From the NCBI GenBank assembly GCA_905250125.1, contig CAJNOL010000858.1, positions 25,806 through 89,805 on the forward strand: a DNA stretch of 64,000 nucleotides. Reading direction: 5' to 3'. Within the stretch, counting starts at the first letter, position 1; every line of letters begins with the position of its first letter. A program made the position numbers and the translations under genes. The stretch comes from Rotaria sordida (taxonomy: Eukaryota > Rotifera > Eurotatoria > Philodinida > Philodinidae). Of the stretch, positions 23,255 through 35,668 are shown piece after piece. A model generated the notes under the pieces. That model worked only from the letters and a program-made list of their open reading frames with translations. It searched no databases and was not told the DNA's origin.

Positions 23255-26018
23255 TCATAAGAAATAAAACAGATAAAAAAATCTTTGTCGATTCTTTAGT
23301 CTTTTCATGCATTCCTTTTTCTCAGATGATTTTATTATTGAAAGCGTCTTTTTATAAGTCAAATATAGATGTTTCCTTTGTGCATAAGAAACTGAACTAA
23401 AAGATTAATGAAAGTTATGCCGAAGAACAGTCCTATTAGAATTGATTGTCGTTTGAAAGATAATTACTACCACAAATCAAAATTATTTATCTAAAATATG
23501 TCTGCTCGTTTTTCAACAATGTCTACAAGATGTTATAGACGATGATCATTTTTGAATATTTGAAATCTATATGACCTTCATTTGCGCAATCAGCAACAAT
23601 AGAATAGAATAACATACCGATTTTTGGTGAATAACAATAGAGCGCAACAGGCCGTAAATATCAGCAGACATATGAGGATGGTCGTCGTATCAAGACCTAA
23701 AAATTAGAAACACACTACAAATGACGTCAGATGAGAATTTGTTTTTTGCTATATTAACAATCTGATAAATAATTTTTCGAATTTGGAAACTGAGTAAGCA
23801 AAATCTACAGATTTCATTAAACGATAATATCAGACAACAATTATATATTAAGGTTAGTTTTAGAAAGGCATATTCTCGATTGGTAGAATAATAGTAGAAT
23901 GCACCTTTGTTTTAATCAAAATCTTTGTGCATTCTTTACAGTAATAGCAGTAAAAAGCCACGAAGCGATTCTGATACCCGATCTATGATAAAGACTCTTC
24001 TTCGTATTTTCACATGGAAATATTTCACTTTCGTTCTTTACCCAAAGATAATATGAGTATTCTGTTTTTGAATTTTTATAAATTTCGCATGACTGAGAAT
24101 CTCGAACAAATGCCATACAATATTTGTACCAAGTATTATAACATTGAACTTTTTCAAGATAGTTTTTGTCTTCGCAAGATATATTTTTGTGACAATGTTC
24201 ATAATCTTTGTCTATAAAATTCATATATAACTGTGCTGCATAATATTGATCATTCGAAGATATTTTTTCGTTTGCCTTAGTCGAAAAATTGTTGTTAGTA
24301 CGTGATGGATCGATCTTATAAAGCATGATGCTCTTACTAGAATACAGAAGACTTTATTTGACAAAAGAAGCATTATCAGTAAATAAATAAACTAAATTTA
24401 GATATACTCGAATATATGACATAGAAATGCAATTATCACTGAACAAAATTCACTAGATATTATTATGAAAAACGGATCAATTTTTTAGCTGAATTCGCAA
24501 TAATACAGACGTACTAAACCCCGTTCAAAAACCCTCGACGGCTTCTAATTTGTCCATCATCCAAAATTTCGGAGGATGCTTCTATTAAGTCCTAAAATTT
24601 TTCAATAGTTTTAGATGACAAAAGATTTCAAAGAACTTCGGAGATTTTTAGGACTATTCAAACGATTTTCTAGGAGATTTCAAGATTTTTATGCTGATAA
24701 ATGAGGAAATGAAACAAATTCTCACCTTAAGATCTTGAATTTTGAAAGTTTTCAGATGAAAATATCGAGAAAACTTCTCAAAAAGATTTTAATATAAGGG
24801 GGCTTCTAATACATCCTTCACGTTGTCCCGTCTGGACGCGATTTCTAATATGGGAGGGAGTTTATCTTCAATAGAATAATCAATATCTCATAAAAGAGTC
24901 GCTTGTTGACTGATGTGATCACATTGCTATACGTTTATATTGAGAGAGCACTTGCATGAATAGACCATTGTTTATACTGTTAGTTAGAGAAAGAATAGTC
25001 TAAAAATGGCATCTCCTTGTTCTTGACAATGTAGAAATATACAAATATGATATTTTCTGCTGAAGTAAAATAAATAACTCAGCTATACATATGAGAAATA
25101 CGGTTCTTTCTGTAAAGTAACATCTAAGAGCAATCGAAACATTCGACAAAATTCTTTAAAAAGCCGTTCCAAAAAGAGAGGAAACATCAAATCTTTTGAC
25201 TAACATTTCAATCTATAAATAAAATTCTTATCTTAAAATAGACGCCATTGACTAACGTGCAGTAAATATTATATTAGAATAGGTATTTCGAAGAGGCAAA
25301 CATTCTTAATAGCTAAGAAAGATTTGATCTATTATTTATAGAATAAAAAATGTAATACGTAGCATTGTCATGATTAACATAAATGTTTTTGAAATCAATC
25401 TAGAGAGGATATACAATGTATTATAACTTACCTATCAAATCTCCCTAAACTTTTGTTTGAAGGATATTTTCTAAGATAATTTTTCTTAATGAAGTCGAGA
25501 GACAAATGCGGACTCATCGATCCATCCACAAAACTTTTCTTCCACGATATATTTGCCATGGCATGAAAATGTTCATGATTGAATCCAATAGAATGTCCTC
25601 CTTCATGCAATATCTCATGTTGAGTGTTGAATGCGACAACCAGAGATGGATAGTTGGTTTTCTGATGGTCACGAAATATTTTACCAGATTTGACATTATA
25701 CGAAAAAAAAGCTGAATTAGATCCAATAAGAGACCATGATTGTTGTTTATCTAGGCCGAATCCTACTCGAATATCAGCACTGTGACTAAGCGGAACTTCT
25801 TTGAAGTGAATATGAGTAGATAAAAACCATTGAAAATATATGCAACGAAAATGTAACTGTTTTTCTTGATCACCATTCACAAATGATAGAGTCACATTTT
25901 GATTTTTCCAAAGTAAATCTGGTTCAAATACAAGATCAGCAATACGATCGTCATTTGCATATACAAGTAAGTTGATTGTCATCAGATAAAATAATATCAA
26001 TAAATATATTAGTTTCAT
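23255..26018 (-). CDS. membrane-anchored astacin-like zinc metalloprotease, copy 2
   Basis: Paralogue of the gene at 3891-6065 with the same inferred architecture. Exons 26018-25432, 24351-23978, 23696-23618 and 23396-23255 join in frame to 393 residues. It has a signal peptide, the zinc motif HEGGHSIGFNHE, and after splicing (AG|GTAAGT donor) the Met-turn SIMLY and ISSNDQYYAAQLY. A Cys-rich region, a membrane segment (TTTILICLLIFTACCALLLF) and a basic cytoplasmic tail of about 47 residues follow. Intron 1 is about 1.08 kb against 0.6 kb in copy 1. The exon 2 donor G|GTATCA is weak; without it, exon 2 reads on to a stop at 23916. The tail is longer than in copy 1 because copy 1 has a one-base deletion. 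Probably the better-preserved copy. Confidence 0.7.
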
Positions 26019-28294
26019 AAATGTTCTTATTACTATATAGGAAAGAGTTCCAGCAACTGAAATTTATTTATCTATTCACTGTAAAAATATGTAGATACTA
26101 ATAGATAGCGGATCTAAAATACAAATTCAATCTCAAATCATGAAAAACTACAAGAAACTATTGTTCAGACGAAAATAAAGCATCAATTGCATTAATCACA
26201 CGTTAAAATTAACAGAAATGTCTCTTTTTACTTTTTTTAGTGAAAATAACCTTTGTCGAATGTATTTCACAGTGTATACACTCAAATTTTGGCAAAAAAT
26301 AATGGTAGAAAACTATAAGAATGATAAAATAGAATTTGATTTACTCCAAGTAATCAATCTGTAAACTATCTAAATGTTTAAATTGTATCAACTCGCTTAA
26401 ACAGTAAACAGAGTTTTGAGTACACTATTTCACACTATACGAAGGAATTATTCTAAAACAGTTCAACATAGGTCGAAGTAACTTAGTGAAAGATTCTTCT
26501 TATTCTTTTTGCTAATCTGGAATTTGACCAAGAATGCTATTACTTTCTATTCTCAATAACACATTTTCGTCAACTTATCAATCATAGACAAATTGAGAGT
26601 TTAAACATAAAACAATTGAAATGCATATATGAATGAACCATTAAAATTGACATTCGTTTTTTTTTTACCTGTATATGATCAAAATGTATATTATGAACAT
26701 TAGTCGCATAAAAGTCAGTGTACGCGATAAGAGTATATTATCATTTAAATATCTTTATATGTGTATACCTTACCAAGGTGATGATTCAAACTACTATTAT
26801 CTATCATAACGTTTGCAAACAAGTTCAAGGTATTAAAAAGCATTGTTATCGACAAGGTTTTATAAATATCTATCAAATAAAAAAACTGAAACTAAAACAA
26901 AAAAATGGTAGAGAAGTTTAATATAATCTCCTCCAACACTATTTTCAACATCTGATAAGACTCTTAAGCAGTCTTGTCACCCAAATATTGCAACTCCTCT
27001 TAAGATACTCAGTTTACCCTTTGCATTGTTTTTATGTGTCACATAACACCTAAAATAACACATTATCATTTCCATATAATTATAAAATAGACAATACTTC
27101 AACACTTATAGTTGAATAAAGCGAGAGACAGAAAAAACACTGCACTTGCATACTTACTATTGATGCTTTACCTTTGCATTGCACGCAAATCCACCATAGA
27201 AATATTACCTTCTAGAAGCTTCTCTTATTCAAAATGTTATGAGATGTGCCAAACGAAATTTTTTTGGTTTTAGAAGACTGTTTCTCATTGTACCTATTAG
27301 TTTTTATAATCAATATTAATTGTATCAAATAACTTATACGAGACATTTTCTCTTGATATATTCAAAATGGATATGATGAATAAAAGCTTGTTAGCACAGC
27401 CCCTTAGAGCTGAAATGTGGAACTCACATATGCTCTCGACGCCTCGTTAAACTAATACAAAATAAGGAAAATGAGAAATCTCTCGTAGACTAATTGTTTT
27501 GTAACATAATCGAAAATCAGAGTAAGAACCTTTCTAATTTCTACATTTCGAACAGAAATTTTTTTTTCTACAGGCGCCCTATTTTTCTTTTGGATTGTTG
27601 CTATTCGCTCATTACCGTTCATTTTTTTTTCGTTTTTCGTAATCCGACATTCTTATTATTATAACCATTGATTTAATTGGCAAATAAATCTCTTTTACAT
27701 ACCCATTATATCTACAGAAGATCTTACCAACTATTATATATATTAATCATCTCACAAGCAATCATCTGAATTACCTTTCAAAATTCTAACTTGATCAATT
27801 TTTCAAAAAAAACTAGAAAGTCTCGTGCCACTTATTCTTAATTGCTAAGGTCTGTAATGGAGAGTGTCTGTGATGAGGGTCTGTCTGTAATGGGTATGAT
27901 ACGTTTTTCTAATTTCTATGGTTGATCTATCATTCTAAACTATTATGGAATAGAATCTATTGAGATGTACACTTTTCTGCTAAATATGACATGTTTGCAA
28001 GAGACGAAGTATCAAATGAGAATATCAATAATCGAAATATAATAGCATAATATCAATCGTCTTTCTGATCATCAAGTCGTTGCAAATAGCTCTTTGATAT
28101 GTTATTCCGCGTAGAAGAGAGAAAGAAAAGGAAAAAAATTCTCATAGAAGAGAACGGAACAAATATCAGTCAACCTTTTACTTTCTATCTGATTATACAT
28201 AACATATATCGCTAGCTTCATATATACTCTACACATCTCATAATAGAACATATCCATTTTTTCTCCAACATATTATTTCAATTGAACAATTGCG

Positions 28295-29038
28295 ATGGTA
28301 TCATATTATTTTATTTCACTTCTTGTAATATTGATTAATGTATTAACATTATCCACCAATAAATTACCATCGACTTCTTTACAACATAACTCACTTAATC
28401 GCCATAAAATTGTATTGAGAAACAAAATAAATAGTGATATGTATCGAATCAAACAAATATTAGACCCACTTCGTTCTTTATTTAATTCTCGAGATATTTA
28501 TCGTAAACATAATAATATGCTTAAAACTTTTTGGACATGCTGTCCTCAACAAAGAGTTTACTTGTTCGATATGCGAAATGCTTATCACATCATTATGGGA
28601 ACAGATGATTGTCACAATTTCATACGAGATAATAGAACTCGTCTTACAAGACAATGTCAAAACAACTTAAAATTATTTGATCCAACACGTGGAGATGTTC
28701 AAACCTGCGACGGTCGTCTACTTCGTAATCTTGCTGATAAATACGTTTTTGTGGTAGAATTATCAAATTATACAGAAAGATGGTGTATCGATGGTCTTTA
28801 TCCTATGCTCATTTATTCTGATATAAATCAGATTTTACCATGCGAAAGAGCTATTCGTCAAGGACTAAGAAAAGATCCTCAATCATATGCTACATATGAT
28901 GCTCTTAGTAGCAATATACTTGATGTATATGTAAAAAATTTACATAACTATCGTGACTGCGGTGATCCTCATTTTTGGGATAAAGAAGACGATGAAGAAA
29001 TTGACACATCAATGCCAATGTTTGAGTACCGAAGATAG
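28295..29038 (+). CDS. secreted 8-cysteine protein, paralogue B
   Basis: 247 residues, single exon, signal peptide (about 2-20), and the full set of eight cysteines (TCCPQQR, DDCHNF, RQCQNN, CDGRLLRN, WCIDGL, PCERAIRQ, DCGDP). It is the closest relative of paralogue A, roughly four-fifths identical by eye, with most changes in the signal peptide and the 20 residues before CDG. The C-terminus is acidic (DKEDDEEID). It is head-to-head with metalloprotease copy 2. Function unknown; same family remarks as for paralogue A. Confidence 0.85.
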   Translation: MVSYYFISLLVILINVLTLSTNKLPSTSLQHNSLNRHKIVLRNKINSDMYRIKQILDPLRSLFNSRDIYRKHNNMLKTFWTCCPQQRVYLFDMRNAYHIIMGTDDCHNFIRDNRTRLTRQCQNNLKLFDPTRGDVQTCDGRLLRNLADKYVFVVELSNYTERWCIDGLYPMLIYSDINQILPCERAIRQGLRKDPQSYATYDALSSNILDVYVKNLHNYRDCGDPHFWDKEDDEEIDTSMPMFEYRR

Positions 29039-29190
29039 CTATTACAGATTTAACCTTGATGTATCTCTTTCTTTCTTTACAAAACTATATACTTACATTA
29101 GTGTTGTGGAATGTTCTAAGAATTCTTTTTTTCCTGTTCTGTTCTTATTATGTATATATGTCAGATTTTTCTCTTCTTTCTAGTGTATCC

Positions 29191-31133
29191 ATTTATGTGC
29201 ATGAAAGTACAAACAGAAATGTTTTTTGATCAAATGTTATCTATATTATGTTAACCCCTTCACTAACGCTGCCGTTTATAAACGTGATGAACTTTCTCAA
29301 TATCTAAAACTAACATAATCAATGGTATGTGAATCTTTTTTAGGTTAGTCTGTACAGAAATAAACATGAGGCAGGTGTGAATGTAGCTGTGTGGTGAGCG
29401 TGTACTTGTAATGAGTATCAACACCAACACCCGCAATAGATATGGGTGAGGGTACAGACAAAAACAAGATCTACACTCCTACTTGCCTACATCCATATCC
29501 TAGAATTTTCATTTCAAAATCTAAGACCCTTCAAATTTCATAACTCATCGAATATCTGTGGAACTTTACGTTTTGAACAATCTTAGCGCTTTATATTTCA
29601 TGATTTAAATAAGATGCACTTTTGAAATTGTTAATGGAACCAGAGCCTACATACTAAAAACAAGTGTTACAAGAACCTAAGAACGACTTTAAAGATTTTA
29701 GACGAATTTTAAATCCTCTCCTAGTTGTGTACGTGATTAGATTTCTTCAAACTTTGAAACAGATCCCATGTTTCAGTTTTGTAAATGATCAATTGTAGTC
29801 AGCTTGAGAAGAAGTTTCATGATTGTTGGATCGCACGACATTTCATATGATGACAACTAATGATAAATATAATCCTAATTCTTTTGTCTATCGAGTTGTA
29901 TCTTTCTATATTGAAATTAGAGACCGGCGTCAAATCTCCAAAATACACATATACTCTCAAATTTCTTCCTAGAGTGTGGTGTGGTTGTGGACATGAAAGG
30001 ACACACACTAACACTAATGCAGCCATGTGCTCCATCGTGTATAAAAATATTCGTTGTCAACATTCTAAATTTTCGTTTGTTCCAATTAAAAATTCTCTTA
30101 ACAGGGCTGAGAAGATTGCCTGACTCTATCTCATTCTAGCACTGAGATAGAAGCACATATTATCTCAGTAATTTTCTGTCAAGTAAAAATTAATTAAAAA
30201 CCTATGTTGTTATGTCATAAATTCTGATTTAATTTATTCACTTGTGGGTGTGAGTACTATTTAAGAGTAGACTGATATCCATCTCGACGTTCTCAATTCT
30301 TAGGGAGCGAATAAAGGACATAACTTGTCCTTAGTTTAAAGCTTTCTGCTAATGAAATAAATTAAAATAAGAACTAAACTGAAGATGAACTAGATATCTG
30401 CTTCAACACTAATAATACATCTTGAAGTTACTTAATTTGATTCACCAAGTTGTAATAAAACAGAATCAAAATGAACAATACAACGAACGGACAAAATACA
30501 TTCCATGTTATCATTCAACTTCATTGGGCGATGAGACGAGACTGACTAACGAGTGCTACTTGCGCATGTCACATTATTGAAATAGCCTGGTAGTATATCA
30601 GCAAGATGGAAACAGCCTTTATGATGACACCGCTAAATTGTATTAGAATATAACATGACGTGGTGTCTATTACAACAATTTAGGAGCAACTGTCTTTTAA
30701 TTCTATGTTTGAATTAAAATGACTTCTTTCCGATGATCCTCATTGCTTTACAATCCCAAAATCTTCGGAGATCTAGACAAATGAGAAAGTAGTTCTTCGA
30801 TTCAAGTAGATAGGATCCCATGGATTCTTCTTGGAAAAGCATTCTGTAATAAAACTACCGAATGAACTTTGTTTCACTGAATCTAAAGCCGTTCGATGCA
30901 AATATTCCAAATTTTTTGGTAGTCTGGTGATCAACCAAACTTTTCACGTAATAATTAATACTCATTTGTCAGATTTTTTTTCTAGAACAAAACATAATGA
31001 ATTGTTCACTAGTAAATAACATACGAAATAAACACAATAAAACCATGCAGAATATAATGAAGTGAGATGAAGCAAACAATTTTTTGAATTGAACGTTCAT
31101 TAAAATATTTGCTTCGTATAGAAACGAAATTAT
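29191..31133. other. intergenic, no gene recognised
   Basis: Short ORFs here (for example 29817-30035, 29860-30123, 30831-31019) overlap on opposite strands and show no domain or codon pattern I can support. I see no clear inverted repeat or tandem array. Confidence 0.5.
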
Positions 31134-31622
31134 TTAATATTTACGTTTTTGTTCAATTGTTGTCATATTAGACAATCGACGCAAATGACTACTATAGCGA
31201 TTATAGATTTTGGTAGTACGTCCACAACTGTCAACTGTTAGCCAACGACGCGTATTATCATCTGAAAACATACTTGTATATGTAGCCCAAACTTGCCATC
31301 GTTCATTCACTTTCATTTTAAGACCACATCCTGATCGATCTTTGGGCGTATATATAGTAATTAACTGATTATTCGATATTGATGGCTGCTTAAAAACTTC
31401 ATCAGTATGAATTTGAACGTCGCGGCTAGCTTCCGTGTCATTGTTTCTCCAAGTTATTGTTGTATTTGTCACAGTACCAATGAGAATATAATCAGTTACT
31501 TCGAAATCTTTCTGTAACGAAGTGATTCTTTTCGAACATGAACAGGCGAAAGTTATTGACTGGAAGAGCAATGTTAATAGTACTATAAAAATGGCAGTGC
31601 TTTGGACGTAGTGGCAAGCCAT
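31134..31622 (-). CDS. TIMP-like / NTR-domain secreted protein
   Basis: 162 residues. The signal peptide ends ...QSITFA, so the mature protein would begin CSC, the Cys-X-Cys start with which TIMP inhibitors chelate the zinc of metalloproteases. The body has the pattern of a netrin-like (NTR) domain: DYILIGTV, DEVFK, TIYTPKD, SGCG, WQVWA, and VDSCGR at the end. Only four cysteines are present (C1, C3, SGCG, DSCG), fewer than the six of a vertebrate TIMP N-domain, so disulphide wiring differs. About 25 basic or polar residues follow the domain. A good acceptor (TTCTGTTTCAG) lies just upstream of the ATG, suggesting a 5' UTR intron. A role as inhibitor of the neighbouring metalloproteases is inference; other NTR proteins bind other ligands. 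Confidence 0.75.
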   Translation of the reverse strand: MACHYVQSTAIFIVLLTLLFQSITFACSCSKRITSLQKDFEVTDYILIGTVTNTTITWRNNDTEASRDVQIHTDEVFKQPSISNNQLITIYTPKDRSGCGLKMKVNERWQVWATYTSMFSDDNTRRWLTVDSCGRTTKIYNRYSSHLRRLSNMTTIEQKRKY

Positions 31623-31629
31623 TTCTTAT

Positions 31630-34600
31630 CTGAAACAGAAGACAGAGATATACCACATAATGCAAATACTGATGCAGGCATTCATATTCGATTTTGTTTA
31701 GTGTATAAAAGTTAATGATTTACTAAACACTATAGGAATTTATGACGTCTATTTGTACATGATCTTAATAGTTCATTATGTGAACACAGTTGGTGAGAAT
31801 AATTTTGCAGGTTTGTTCTACATAGCAAAAGCACTTTCGAGGAAATGTGACTAAGCGATTTATCGTTCTTAATTCAAAACTATGTCAATCATGAAGGTTT
31901 AGATCAGACACTAACACTTTGAAAACAGTTCGGACTTATAACTTATTACCTATGGAGATATCAGTTTTAGGAGAAAATTCTAAGCGACATAGCGTTGTCT
32001 TCAGCTGGAACATACTTCTTGAGGCATGCGCATGAAAAATATAAACATCCTCAGACAAGATTTGAGATCTATCGGCCATCTCGAGTTCTTGAACTTCTCG
32101 TTCCATCGCTTGAATTCTTATGCAAACGCTGCTATTATTAGAAAATTGCTTTTAGCTTTTTTGTTTATTCAAAAAGTGAGTACACTCTAGAATCATTCAG
32201 TGCGTCTGGTCGGCCGTTTATAGTATAACTTTTGAAAGGAGAGGTTGATCGCGAAGAAATTTTTTACATAATATTATCCTAAAAATATCTCGATCGAGTT
32301 CGGAGATGTGAAGAGCTGGCCGAACCATTGCTGAGTTATTGCAAAAATATTCGTTTTTCTCTATGCGAAGATCGACCTCTCCCCACTTTCTTAAAAAGCT
32401 TTTCCTATCTCAGTTAAATAAAATCCCAATCATTATCCACCATTCGATAGAAAATTTCACGAGCTACAAAATGCTGTATAAAATACAAAGAAACAAGAAG
32501 GATGAGTCGTTCATATCGCAAAGATAATAAAACGGAAATAGGTTCAGTTGTTCTCCACGGTTTCATTGATTAACAATTAGAACTCTATCTTCCAATTCCA
32601 GAGATGATGCTTCGAGATTTTCTAGAGCGAAGAACTCAAATCTATACTCCACTTTCCCCGAGCTGCCATTGATCTCAGCAGTAATCAATACAAATTAAGT
32701 TATAAGAGAAACGACTGTTTAAGGGTAAGTGAAGGTTAAAATTTCAAATGTGAGCTGTGTTCGCCCCAAATTCTTTTGGTTGAGCAGCAGCCAATAGAAA
32801 TCAAATATTTATAGAAAAGGTTTTTCGGGATAGTTTTTCTGCCTACACATTTTAGGAAACAGAAGCACTGTGAAAAATTATACAATTTATATGAGATCGA
32901 TCGTTTTAAATAGATAGTTCTTTCCAAGAACGCAGAATTCTCTCCGACTTTCTCGAGAAATTTCTGTTTTTCCATAAAAACAGAAATTTCTTGTGTCTTA
33001 TCTGAGATATAAAAATAAGCTATTCTTTAAAAATTATAGAGCTTTTCACGTTTCGTCTGTTGGTATATTTTTGTTTATAATACAGCGTTATAAGTTGTTG
33101 AGGACTGAATTGCAAAAAATCCGAAGTGTAGTTATATAATCTACCTGACATTTTAGTGAAGTCGTACACAAAAACAGTTCTTATCGAAATTTAATTACCA
33201 TGATATTAGCTAAAGAATGATCCAATAGCGCAGAAAAATAGAGCATCATTTTCTCTATCACTACACAAATAAAGAAAAAAATTCAAGCTTTCTATTAAAG
33301 AAGTAAAATATTGACACCACTACTTTTGGTATGCCCTTAGTTAAAGCCTTAATCATTTAACAGAAAGAAGAACAGATTAAAGTTGTTGATTTTTGAACAA
33401 TTTGAAATTTGCTCTTCACTATCGAACAAAAGGTTCCTTTTTGGATGAGATGAACTAATAAGTCTTATCACAAAAAATCATAAACCATTTTACTCACCGC
33501 GTATTAAATTGGATTTTAGTCATGAAAAAATCGAATATTTAACCCTTGTGCGTAGAATACGAAATTTGTGGCTATAGAATAATATAGCTTTTCCTTTCAC
33601 TTCCACCTCAATACTCAGTTCGTAGAAGTCATAAGCCCTCGTCATTACTATATACTCTTGTTGTAATGAAATTTTCCATTTCGAAGTCTTCCGTATCGTG
33701 TAGGAACGCATTGTATGGTTGCGATGTGTGATGTTCCACATATAAACTATGTCTGGAGTACGCCGCACGTTTTATGCAAGATATTTTCATCTTGAGTTGT
33801 TATTGTTTAACTTTTATTTACTAAATATCCCTGTCAGCCTCTTCATATAATTTTCCTACGAGCTTTAGTTCAGTTCATATACTTCTCTTGCTAGTTTAGC
33901 AATAAATTTTGAGTAATAAGAAAAGTTTATTTGAACAAATTGTGCAATACTAAAAACAAAACCCGTTATCAAATAGTATTAGTAATTTCATATTTTGGCG
34001 ACAAAAAAAGAATTTCACAAAATTGAAAAAGTTCCTATTTGTGTGGATAAATAAATCAATAGTGTCCTTTTTACATAAAATTTGTTTTTCATTTAAATGA
34101 ATCATCGCTCATTGCATATAATTATCGTACATTCAATATAATTATTGCTTATTCACTAAATTTATTGTTCATTAAAAATTATTTTATTACTCAGTGAAAT
34201 ACAAGTCAATAAGAAAACATGTTGCTAAACTTTTCTCAACAATTTCTAAGCGCTTCCTGTTATTCATTTATCAACTCGACCTTGTTTTTACTATATAGAT
34301 TTCACTTCGATACACATTTATGAAATACCTAAGGCATTTTAAAAATCAGTTTCTTGAACAAAATTTTTTATAATAAATCACACGGCTTGAAATGCTTTTT
34401 AATTTATGACGCGTATTATTCCCCTGTTTTTCGGTTTACATGATTTAACATAGCACGCAAGCTCTACGTTGAAAAAAAATCCCTAAAAAAATCTGCTACA
34501 CAAACAATGTATGTTTTATGTGATGTATTCAGATTTGAACATAACGCTTGGTGTGTGATGTTATTTGTGCCACAAGATATTCCTGAATGTGGATGACACA

Positions 34601-35508
34601 GAGTTACAATTACGAATTCAATGATGAAAATGCCTATCCTAATGTTTCTAAATGTTTAGCCAATATTACTTCAATATCTTGCTTATTGTAAGAGTCCGAA
34701 TATCGATTCAGAATGAACTATAGATTGGATCGTTGTTCGTAAACACGAATTTTACGATATATGTTACTTCTTCAAAATGAACGGAATGGAAACAAAGAAT
34801 GTAGTAAATAGTAAGATCAAGAACAATACAAGTATAAAAAGTTTACTTAGACGAAGGGGATCTATATATTGAGAATAACACGATATTAACAAACATTTTA
34901 TACGATAATTTTTATGAAATTTGAGAATATTTTAATATTGATTTATCAATCTGTTTTTTCTCATAAGATTCATTTTCAACTATGTATTCGCAAACAGTAA
35001 ACTTACCACTAACATCAATCGTTCTAAAGCCACTATCAAAGCTGTACAGTAAATTGCATAAGTTTACATGAGTAAAAGTTTACCAAACAGTTCAAATATA
35101 TATTCATATAGAGTATTTTTGGACGAAGACAACTTGTGAGAAGCGAAAGAGGAAATAAATAGTATGGCATATATATATAAATATGTGGTAATACAACGCA
35201 TATGTATAACTATGTTTATCGTTCTTAATAGAAAAAAAAGAAGGTCAAACAGAAGAAGGAAGCATGTATTATCCTGCGATAGATATTAGGCTACTTTGTA
35301 TAATACATAACAAACTTCTGTTTTCAAAAGACGACTACGCATATATAGAGAAAGAGAAAAAAAGTGTAGCAGGAAAAGAAAAGACTACAATTGATAAGGA
35401 AAAGAAATGCAAAAGACACACAGAGAAAGATATTGTGTTATTGGAAAAAGAAAAGCAAAATTTATCTTTTACATATTCTAGTGCATACTGGTATTGGTAC
35501 GAGCGTGA
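31630..35508. other. intergenic with degraded repeats and one exon-like ORF
   Basis: About 32205-32400 is a small imperfect inverted repeat around AGAGGTTGATCGCGAAG. About 32880-33300 resembles the arms of the foldback at 45879-46718 (TTATAGAGCTTTTCACG, and CCATGATATTAG followed by an AGCATC block). A minus-strand ORF at 33520-33768 (non-ATG start; includes YDFYELSIEVEVKGKAILFY) looks protein-like, and a GTGAGT donor lies just past it at 33497, but its frame closes before the donor. From 33.8 to 35.2 kb I see nothing. Confidence 0.35.
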
Positions 35509-35664
35509 CTATAGTTCAATATCTTCGTATTCCCAGAACCGTTGTTTGTACATATTCTCTATCATTGCTTGAAAGCGGTACGCACCACCTCCCTCTTTCA
35601 TTCCATAGGCATGACCTATTTCATGCCCTAGAACACCGACTATTTTGATCATTGGCCCATTCAT
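35509..35664 (-). pseudogene. C-terminal fragment of an HExxH metallopeptidase
   Basis: Minus-strand reading frame of about 51 codons, ending in a stop. It reads GVLGHEIGHAYGM, then an acidic/glycine stretch, then MIENMYKQRFWEYEDIEL. HEIGH is a zinc-binding HExxH helix, and a conserved E/N (IEN) about 20 residues later is typical of gluzincin-like families such as the M91-type effectors. Family assignment is tentative. The fragment is cut at its 5' side by the foldback element starting at 35669; I find no continuation beyond 36858. It is short, was easy to miss, and is unlikely to be functional alone. Confidence 0.5.
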
Positions 35665-35668
35665 GATT

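Larger units (their letters stand above)
23005..29190. repeat. segmental duplication, copy 2
   Basis: Direct, diverged copy of 3580-9815 with the same two genes in the same orientation. Copy-specific insertions include about 24500-25130 in the first metalloprotease intron and about 27380-27910 upstream of the 8-cysteine gene; copy 1 has its own foldback at 6646-7262. Coding exons are more alike than the spacers, which suggests selection on both genes after duplication (inference). Confidence 0.85.

Noticed and set aside
25506-25726. ORFs on both strands within metalloprotease copy 2
   Set aside because: Shadows of exon 1; the third frame carries the zinc motif.
35264-35648. Plus-strand ORFs rich in EKEKK, overlapping on two frames
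   Set aside because: Low complexity at the start, and the later part is antisense to the HExxH fragment, which has a specific motif; the plus-strand frames show none.
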